Below are positions 58,644-64,000 of a stretch of 64,000 nucleotides of DNA, piece after piece. The notes under the pieces were generated by a model. It made no database searches and was not told the origin of the DNA. It saw only the letters and a list, made by a program, of their open reading frames with translations. The DNA lies in assembly GCF_000152265.2 (NCBI RefSeq), contig NC_021592.1, positions 806,001 through 870,000 on the forward strand, in the 5' to 3' direction. Each line of letters starts with the position of its first letter. Position 1 is the stretch's first letter. Source of the DNA: Ferroplasma acidarmanus Fer1. GTDB taxonomy: Archaea > Thermoplasmatota > Thermoplasmata > Thermoplasmatales > Thermoplasmataceae. A program made the translations under genes and the position numbers.

Positions 58644-59798
58644 ATGTATACAGTTAGTTTGCCTCCAATTGGAGAAGGCATTCAGGAAGGAGAGATAGTA
58701 AAATGGACAGTAAAACCGGGAGATTCGATCAAGAAAGATGATGAACTGGTTGAAGTAATGACAGATAAAATAACGGTAAAAATACCGTCTCCTGTTGCAG
58801 GAAAGGTATCAAAAATATTGATAAAGGAAGGAGAAACCGCTATGATAGGAGATGCTATGGTAGAGATAGATTCCCCTGATGAGTCAAATAGCCCTGAAAA
58901 ACCGGTAGAGAAACCAGCAACAACAGCACACCAGGAGGTATCTGTAAGCACAGATGAAAAAATACCTTCTGTCAAGGCTACTCCAGCGGTAAGGGCCTAT
59001 GCAAGGTCAAAGAATGTAGATATTTTAAAGGTCAAACCGGCTGCCCAGGATGGAAGGATTACAAAGGAGGATGTAGATGCCTATATGAAGCAACCTGCAG
59101 AACCGATTGCACAAAAGGCACCATCAGGAGAGGATGAGGTCTTCACGCCTACCGGCATAAGGAAGCTTATATTCGACAAAATGACAAAGTCCAAGCAGAT
59201 AATACCACACTTCACCATAACAGATTTCATAGATACGGAAAATATTGAAAAAGCCATAAACCAGTATTCAAAGAAAAAGTATGTGAGCTTTACTGCATTT
59301 TTCGTAAAAGCCGTTACTGTGGCTTTCAGGGATTTCCCTAAATTTAATGCAGTATACAATGAAAATGACAGAACCTATACCATAAAGAAAAAATACAACA
59401 TAGGGGTTGCTGTGGATTCTCCTGCCGGGCTAACAGTGGTTGTTGTCAAAGATGTGGCATCAAAGAACATATTCCAGATATCTGAAGAGATAAAGGATAT
59501 GGCTGAAAGGGCCAGAAATGGCAAACTTGGATTGCAGGATGTCCAGGGTTCAACATTTTCAGTAACCAATATAGGGTCTATAGGGGGAATAATGGCTACA
59601 CCAATAATAAATTACCCGGAGGTGGCAATACTAGAAATAAATACTAGAACCTCGGGATTTGTAAACGGCGAACTGAAACATGGATTGTATCTTACACTTG
59701 CATGTGATCACAGGCTTATAGACGGCGCTGAAGCAGCCAGATACCTTGAAAAATTAAAGGAAGTGCTTGAATATCCTCTTATGTACATAGGTGATTAA
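58644..59798 (+). CDS. 2-Oxoacid dehydrogenase E2 (lipoyl acyltransferase)
   Basis: E2 carries the swinging lipoyl arm and transfers acyl groups to CoA. The 384-residue protein has an N-terminal lipoyl domain with the target Lys42 in VMTDKITVKIPSP, a peripheral-subunit-binding domain at about 110-150 (TPAVRAYARSKNVDI), linkers rich in Pro, Glu and Ala, and a C-terminal catalytic domain ending in DHRLIDGAEAARYL (catalytic His and Asp). It has one lipoyl domain only. Its stop abuts the E3 ATG. Confidence 0.95.
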   Translation: MYTVSLPPIGEGIQEGEIVKWTVKPGDSIKKDDELVEVMTDKITVKIPSPVAGKVSKILIKEGETAMIGDAMVEIDSPDESNSPEKPVEKPATTAHQEVSVSTDEKIPSVKATPAVRAYARSKNVDILKVKPAAQDGRITKEDVDAYMKQPAEPIAQKAPSGEDEVFTPTGIRKLIFDKMTKSKQIIPHFTITDFIDTENIEKAINQYSKKKYVSFTAFFVKAVTVAFRDFPKFNAVYNENDRTYTIKKKYNIGVAVDSPAGLTVVVVKDVASKNIFQISEEIKDMAERARNGKLGLQDVQGSTFSVTNIGSIGGIMATPIINYPEVAILEINTRTSGFVNGELKHGLYLTLACDHRLIDGAEAARYLEKLKEVLEYPLMYIGD

Positions 59799-61088
59799 AT
59801 GGATTTCGATGCTGCAATTATTGGCTCCGGTGCAGGAGGATATTACTCCGCACTCCGGCTGCTGAAGCACGGGAAGAAAGTCCTTATCATAGAAAAGGAA
59901 AAATTTGGCGGTGAATGCCTTAACTACGGTTGCATACCGTCAAAAGCCCTTATAGAATTAAGTGAAAACATAGGTTACCTCCATGATATGCCAGGAGTTA
60001 CCATGAACTATAAAATAGATATGAAAGAATGGCAGGAATGGAAAGAATCCATGGTAAAAAGAATAACAGGCGGTGCTGAAAAGCTTTGCATAAGCCTGGG
60101 TGCTAAAGTTGTCTATGGAGTCGGGTCAGTAAAGGACAGGAATACAGTCACAGTAAATGGTACAGATTATACAGCAAAAAATATAATCATTAATACAGGG
60201 TCAGTACCGGTAAAGATAAAAGGGATTGACGATGTTTATTATAACAGGGAGATGCTTGCAGTTGAAACCATACCCGCAAAACTTGTCATAATCGGTGGCG
60301 GATATATAGGAGTTGAAATGGGAACTGCCTTCAGGAAACTCGGTTCAGAAGTTTATATTGTGGAAATGAAAGACAGGATATTACCTGAAATTGAGGAAGA
60401 TCTTGCCAGGGAAGTTGACAAAAGGCTCAGAAAGCTTGGTGTGAATATAATGACCGGAATGAAGGTGCTTTCAGTTAAAAAAGATAAAAACTATAAAGTG
60501 TCTATAGAAGGCAGTGACACAATAGAGGCTGATACCGTGCTCATGTCTGTTGGAAGGATACCCAATACCGAGGGCAGTGGAATAGAAAAACTTGGAATTG
60601 AAATGGACGGGCGCTTCATAAAAACCGATAGCCATAAGAGAACTAACATTCCTAACATATATGCTATTGGCGATGTTTCAGGAGTACCTATGCTGGCACA
60701 TAAGGCGTTTTACGATGGATATGTAGCTGCAGAGAATATACTTGGGAATGATACGGTTGTTGATTACAGGGCCATGCCATTTGTGGTTTATACCGATCCG
60801 GAAATAGCATTTACAGGAAAAGCGGGAACTAAATCGAACAAGGTACCGGTGCTTGCAAATCCCAGATCATTGACAATGAACCAGAAAGACGGATTCTTCA
60901 AATTGTACTACGATGATGACGGTACCATAACAGGTGCCGGAGTAGCTGCCCCTAGATCCTCAGAATCTATAACAGAAATTAGCCTTGCAGTTGAATCGGG
61001 GCTTTCCATAGATGATTTATTCCTGACCATCCATCCACACCCCACTGTATCGGAGGGTTTGAAGGATGCAGCAGAAAGGCGTGACTAA
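59799..61088 (+). CDS. lpdA: Dihydrolipoamide dehydrogenase (E3)
   Basis: E3 reoxidises the lipoyl group with FAD and NAD. The 429-residue protein has the FAD-binding [14 protein letters not shown], the redox-active disulfide CLNYGC (Cys40 and Cys45), the NAD-binding [10 protein letters not shown] (about 166), the second FAD motif YAIGDVSG and the C-terminal HPHPTVSE with the catalytic His and Glu. It is a bit shorter than many (460-480). It overlaps the lipB start by 23 bases. Confidence 0.95.
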   Translation: MDFDAAIIGSGAGGYYSALRLLKHGKKVLIIEKEKFGGECLNYGCIPSKALIELSENIGYLHDMPGVTMNYKIDMKEWQEWKESMVKRITGGAEKLCISLGAKVVYGVGSVKDRNTVTVNGTDYTAKNIIINTGSVPVKIKGIDDVYYNREMLAVETIPAKLVIIGGGYIGVEMGTAFRKLGSEVYIVEMKDRILPEIEEDLAREVDKRLRKLGVNIMTGMKVLSVKKDKNYKVSIEGSDTIEADTVLMSVGRIPNTEGSGIEKLGIEMDGRFIKTDSHKRTNIPNIYAIGDVSGVPMLAHKAFYDGYVAAENILGNDTVVDYRAMPFVVYTDPEIAFTGKAGTKSNKVPVLANPRSLTMNQKDGFFKLYYDDDGTITGAGVAAPRSSESITEISLAVESGLSIDDLFLTIHPHPTVSEGLKDAAERRD

Positions 61089-61725
61089 TTACTGGACTGA
61101 CCTTGAAAAAGTTAGTTACAGCGATGCGCTTGATATCCAGTATAACCTGGTAGCCAGGAGAAAGGAAAATAAAATCCCTGATACTATTTTATTTCTAGAC
61201 CACTATAATGTTTACACAATAGGAAGAAAAAGTGACCCTGAGAATTACAGAAATGTAAATGTCATTAAAACAGACCGGGGTGGCGATGTAACATATCATG
61301 GCGAAGGCCAGCTTATAACCTATTTCATATTTGATGTTAGGATAAACGGAAAAAAGGAGGTAAGAAAACTTCTTGAAAATATTGAGGAATCCTACATTGC
61401 TATGTTGAAAACTTACGGCTATAATGCCATGCTATATGGAGAACCCGGGATATGGATAGATAAAGGAGGAGTAAAGAATAAAGTTGCTTCTCTTGGAATG
61501 GCAGTAGATGATTACGTTTCATATCACGGAATGGCACTGAACATATCAGCTTCAGTACTTAATGGATTCAGATTGATAAATCCATGCGGAATGAACAGCA
61601 GCGTCATATCATATGTAGATATTCCAAGGGAGGATGCAATTAAAGGGCTGCTAAAAGAATTTTCCAGGCACTTTGGAGAATTTTCCTATATAGATAAGGA
61701 AAAATTAATCAGGACTCCCGTTTAA
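61066..61725 (+). CDS. lipB: Octanoyltransferase LipB
   Basis: LipB transfers octanoyl groups from acyl carrier proteins to lipoyl domains and feeds LipA. The 219-residue protein has the family stretch [18 protein letters not shown] (residues 70-87), with Lys139 in [10 protein letters not shown] and Cys174 in INPCGM as the catalytic pair. It overlaps E3 by 23 bases and the convergent PduO-type gene by 17. Because archaea have little acyl carrier protein, the octanoyl donor is an open question. Confidence 0.93.
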   Translation: MQQKGVTNYWTDLEKVSYSDALDIQYNLVARRKENKIPDTILFLDHYNVYTIGRKSDPENYRNVNVIKTDRGGDVTYHGEGQLITYFIFDVRINGKKEVRKLLENIEESYIAMLKTYGYNAMLYGEPGIWIDKGGVKNKVASLGMAVDDYVSYHGMALNISASVLNGFRLINPCGMNSSVISYVDIPREDAIKGLLKEFSRHFGEFSYIDKEKLIRTPV

Positions 61726-62242
61726 TATCCCAGATCCGTTCGGTAATTCCGAGGCGTTTATTTGAAGCAAGGGCCTGCATAAACAGCACAGATGATAGCC
61801 TGTTAAGGTATATGAGTATATATTTATTCAGGGGCATCTCCTTCGATACAAAAACTGAAAGCCTTTCAGCCCTTCTTGCAACTGTCCTGGCTATATGGAG
61901 TGACACTGCTTCCTGGCTTCCATCCGGTATAACAAACAGTTTAATTTTCCCTATTTCCTTTCTATATTCTGTTACCCGCTGCTCAAGCCATTTAACATCT
62001 TCTTCCTTTATAGTCCTGTGCTGGCTTTCGGCCGTGAGGTCTTCGCCAAGCACAAACACATCGTTCTGAATTTTAATCAGGTCGTTCCGTATATCATCCC
62101 ATTTTGTATTAATAAGCGCATTCCCTATAAACGAATTGAGTTCATCAAGTGTGCCCTGAAAATCTACCATTGGAGAATCCTTTCCTATCCGTACTCTGAG
62201 TCCGTTGTCGGTTTCTCCCTGATCGCCACGTCGCGTAAACAT
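61709..62242 (-). CDS. Cob(I)alamin adenosyltransferase, PduO type
   Basis: These enzymes attach 5'-deoxyadenosine to cob(I)alamin to make coenzyme B12. The 177-residue protein shows the family start [12 protein letters not shown] with the ATP loop, [15 protein letters not shown] near residue 29, and [11 protein letters not shown] near residue 120, which is the conserved active site region; [11 protein letters not shown] is near residue 145. It converges with lipB, overlapping it by 17 bases. No other cobalamin gene is nearby. Confidence 0.93.
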   Translation of the reverse strand: MFTRRGDQGETDNGLRVRIGKDSPMVDFQGTLDELNSFIGNALINTKWDDIRNDLIKIQNDVFVLGEDLTAESQHRTIKEEDVKWLEQRVTEYRKEIGKIKLFVIPDGSQEAVSLHIARTVARRAERLSVFVSKEMPLNKYILIYLNRLSSVLFMQALASNKRLGITERIWDIKRES

Positions 62243-62444
62243 AAAATTGTATTATAAATATAGATTTAATTCTTTGTTATGGGCAATGTTGACAAATTTA
62301 ACACTATGTATTAGAAATATGTTTTAGAATGAAGGGGGCCGGCAATGTCTGAAGGAGCCATGAAAAAATTTTGAATTACTCAACAGCTAACAATAAGCAA
62401 AGCCATAACATAAATTACCTCATGGAATAAATTTAAGAAAAGTA

Positions 62445-62624
62445 TTATTTTCTTCTGATTGTTATGGGTATAACTCCATTATCGAATTCAAATATTGCGA
62501 TATCTATGGGGTCTATCATGTCAGGCGAAACGTCTAGAATAACAGGTGCGCCCATAGCAATTTGCAGTGCCCGGGCCCCAATAATTCTCGCTTTTTCAAA
62601 TTTAGTCAGCATCATAGAAATCAT
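62445..62624 (-). CDS. rpoK: RNA polymerase subunit K (RPB6 homologue)
   Basis: RpoK (RPB6/omega) is a small core subunit of RNA polymerase. The 59-residue frame was read from the DNA. It contains the family core: [20 protein letters not shown], then [12 protein letters not shown] and VIPITIRRK at the end. The ATG at 62624 gives the longest form; Met4 (62615) or Met5 (62612) would start closer to the conserved LTKFEK. No strong ribosome-binding site is seen. The usual archaeal neighbours (rpoN, rps and eno genes) are absent here. Confidence 0.88.
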   Translation of the reverse strand: MISMMLTKFEKARIIGARALQIAMGAPVILDVSPDMIDPIDIAIFEFDNGVIPITIRRK

Positions 62625-62675
62625 TTAAAGTAAGATGTGTATTAAATTAGAATAAATAAACATTTCTATCCCAAC

Positions 62676-62740
62676 CAGACTCTCCGCATGTCTTTAATAG
62701 TGATGCAGAACGTCATTAATTTATGAATAAATAACATGAT
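62676..62740 (+). repeat. Imperfect direct repeat, copy A
   Basis: The 65 bases from CAGACTCTCCGCATG match copy B at 63486-63550 in the same orientation without gaps, with 53 of 65 identical by my count. A shared core AGAAC and the stretch ATTAATTTATGAAT are exact. It lies just after rpoK and before the small basic ORF. An 11-base part, ACTCTCCGCAT, also equals the 3' end of tRNA-Leu and one following base (29350-29360). Confidence 0.7.
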
Positions 62741-62851
62741 TTTATTTTCTATTCAACCAGAATTATACACCAATGTTGCATTATAAAATACAAAACCTAT
62801 CAATTTAACAGCATTATTAGAACATTAAAAATATAATGTTTATAGCCTAAG

Positions 62852-63007
62852 CTAATACTCCTTGATTGTGTTTAATGTTTGTATAGTATAATTATTTAAT
62901 TTATCATTGTCTATTTTTAGTTTAAGTATTATTACATCCTGTGTTTTTCTTCTTTCCCTTGTTATTCTTAACGAATTTTTAATTTTATTTCTCTTTGTTT
63001 CTATCAT
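62852..63007 (-). CDS. Possible short basic protein (51 aa)
   Basis: An open frame starts at ATG 63007 and encodes a very Lys/Arg/Asn/Ile-rich peptide, starting MIETKRNKIKNSLRITRERR and ending TLNTIKEY. A stop codon lies eleven codons upstream, so no longer form exists. The local DNA is extremely AT-rich and no strong ribosome-binding site is seen. A transposase fragment or a real small nucleic-acid-binding protein are both possible. It sits between the two direct repeats. Confidence 0.3.
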   Translation of the reverse strand: MIETKRNKIKNSLRITRERRKTQDVIILKLKIDNDKLNNYTIQTLNTIKEY

Positions 63008-63178
63008 ACTTTCTTCTATTAATTTTATTATATCAATTTAATATATAAATTATTTTCATTTATTTCTTTATTTCCAGAAATTCATCCACATCGTAAACTC
63101 AGTGGTTTTCTTTCTGGTAGAATGATTTGTAAAAACATGATTTAAAATCAGGTAATATTTAAAAAAAAATATTCAAAT

Positions 63179-63355
63179 TTATTTTTTATAATTTGAATTG
63201 TGCTGTTTTGCTTCGTCTTCATCATTTTCATTTTTTAATTTCTGTTCCTTTTCAACATCTTTATTTTCTTTTTTTGTTTCCATTTCATTATGCTTATTTC
63301 GCAGTTTTGCTTCTTTTTCTGATTGCTTATTTTTATCCTTTTCTGTATAGTTCAT
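63179..63355 (-). CDS. Small Lys/Glu-rich protein (58 aa)
   Basis: This frame starts at ATG 63355 with GAGGTAA about six bases before it. The protein begins MNYTEKDKNKQSEKEAKLRN and is nearly all Lys, Glu, Asn and Gln, probably helical or disordered. It resembles in composition the 55-residue protein at 9578-9745 but shares no clear alignment. Function unknown. It lies between the direct repeats. Confidence 0.5.
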   Translation of the reverse strand: MNYTEKDKNKQSEKEAKLRNKHNEMETKKENKDVEKEQKLKNENDEDEAKQHNSNYKK

Positions 63356-63485
63356 TTTTTTACCTCTAATATATCTATTGTCGAGTCACATATATAGAAG
63401 CAGAAGCATTAATACAGTTTCATTATATAGTAAGTTAATTATTAACACATATAATAAATTTTAAATTATTTATTTTACTGAATTA

Positions 63486-63550
63486 CAGACTCTCGGCAGG
63501 TCTCTAATAGTTATACAGAACATTATTAATTTATGAATGGACCGCATGAT
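63486..63550 (+). repeat. Imperfect direct repeat, copy B
   Basis: This 65-base copy begins CAGACTCTCGGCAGG and ends CATGAT. It is 82% identical (53/65) to copy A at 62676-62740 in the same direction. The two lie 810 bases apart and bracket two short ORFs. Confidence 0.7.
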
Positions 63551-63654
63551 TGGTTGTGTATATAATTATGTGTAAATATAAACCTCTCTGTTATCAATGA
63601 ATTTAATCATTAAATAACAGGAATAATATATCTTTTGAAAAAAATATACAACCT

Positions 63655-63688
63655 CACGGGAACTTCAAACCTCTGAGCTCTTCCCGTG
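63655..63688. terminator. Hairpin, possible terminator or processed RNA element
   Basis: CACGGGAA (63655-63662) pairs perfectly with TTCCCGTG (63681-63688) across an 18-base loop. Its stem is GC-rich in an AT-rich region. It lies 46 bases past the stop of the minus-strand gene at the edge, so it could end that transcript. An IS200/IS605-type end is another option, but no transposase is near. Confidence 0.4.
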
Positions 63689-63733
63689 CCATCATATTAA
63701 TTTTTATAATATGGTTATTAAATATTGCATAAA

Positions 63734-64000
63734 TTAAGCAATAGAAGCCTTATCCAGATTTTCAATAGATACGTTAACATCTTTCCCATTAAGCATTACC
63801 GGCAGGCTCTTTTCCTGCAATTTTGCTATTATATGGTGATCTGACACCGTGAATTCCATTTTCTGGAATTCTTTAAATGTAAGTGTTTCTTCACCATTGT
63901 ACCGGTATTTTCCAAGGTTTGCAAAATCACCATCATTCCCTGTTGAAGAGATTACTTCCTTTGAATTCCCATTCCATATTGATAGAATAAGGCATTGGGA
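63734..64000 (-). CDS. Partial hypothetical protein (C-terminal part)
   Basis: The frame is open from the right edge to a stop at 63734-63736, giving 88 residues. The sequence includes KYRYNGEETLTFKEFQKMEF and VMLNGKDVNVSIENLD, with mixed hydrophobic and acidic strands. No family can be assigned from this fragment. The protein extends past the window. Confidence 0.6.
   Translation of the reverse strand, partial: SQCLILSIWNGNSKEVISSTGNDGDFANLGKYRYNGEETLTFKEFQKMEFTVSDHHIIAKLQEKSLPVMLNGKDVNVSIENLDKASIA

Larger units (their letters stand above)
63356..63733. other. AT-rich gap holding repeat B and a hairpin
   Basis: No gene is supported in these 378 bases. They hold copy B of the direct repeat and, at 63655-63688, a hairpin. 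TATA-like runs are seen in places but no start is clear. It lies just beyond the end of the gene fragment at the right edge. Confidence 0.5.

Noticed and set aside
62652-63560. An intact insertion sequence in the AT-rich tail
   Set aside because: No transposase of any family is readable and the repeats are direct and imperfect, not terminal inverted repeats.

Overview
This looks like a chromosomal segment of an acidophilic, wall-less euryarchaeon of the order Thermoplasmatales, most likely close to Ferroplasma. That placement is inference from gene content. The DNA is AT-rich, many genes have TATA-like boxes about 25 bases before the start codon (leaderless style), and the core genes are archaeal: DNA polymerase D large subunit, RNA polymerase subunit K, ABCE1, archaeosine tRNA-guanine transglycosylase, archaeal D-aminoacyl-tRNA deacylase, Tsr3, a GPN GTPase and geranylgeranyl reductase. 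The futalosine menaquinone genes and a bacterial-type 2-oxoacid dehydrogenase also fit this group. I saw no cell-wall genes, rRNA, CRISPR array or intact insertion sequence. One tRNA, Leu(TAG), is present.

Layout. 1-9.2 kb: a membrane-protein fragment; an Lrp regulator divergent from a peroxiredoxin/EncFtn-like pair, with three GTATAATT half-sites between them; purN; small-molecule genes; the futalosine genes mqnE-mqnA and mqnC; and a PaaG-like hydratase. 9.2-17.8 kb: a 55-residue charged protein, glyA, a glycosylated surface protein, then dtdA, a threonine synthase-like PLP enzyme, a DUF1611 protein and a PP-loop ATPase, which may share a D-amino-acid theme, and tsr3. 17.8-29 kb: a small CWC zinc protein, a transporter, the tight pyrG-SCP2-polC-GPN-ubiA run, an ADP-forming acyl-CoA synthetase, and an isochorismatase-fold protein without its catalytic residues. 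29-37 kb: tRNA-Leu, a methyltransferase, an HTH-10 regulator with a shortened flavoprotein, a second UbiA prenyltransferase, rpiA, an AbrB-PhoU regulator and geranylgeranyl reductase. 37-44.6 kb: transporters, a possible NO/oxygen-related membrane module (NnrS-like protein, DUF2249-cupin, four-helix membrane protein, HTH-10 regulator), two unknown genes and an MDP-1-like phosphatase. 44.9-55.7 kb: an acetyltransferase, a TgtA lacking its zinc cysteines, a zinc dehydrogenase, a DHA2 efflux pump with MarR regulator, ABCE1, a second PHS-like transporter and dihydropteroate synthase. 55.8-62.2 kb: one operon, lipA-E1alpha-E1beta-E2-E3-lipB, then a convergent PduO-type adenosyltransferase. 62.2-64 kb: a sparse, very AT-rich tail with rpoK, two short basic or charged ORFs, a pair of 65-base direct repeats, a hairpin and a gene fragment at the edge.

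Two themes tie genes together. One is quinone and redox metabolism: futalosine enzymes, two UbiA proteins, a methyltransferase, flavoproteins and the possible NO module. The other is 2-oxoacid/acyl-CoA metabolism: the lipoylated complex with its own lipoate synthesis and the ADP-forming synthetase. Five short or partial genes (the 55-residue charged protein, the CWC protein, rpoK, and the two edge fragments) and two weaker short ORFs were read directly from the DNA.
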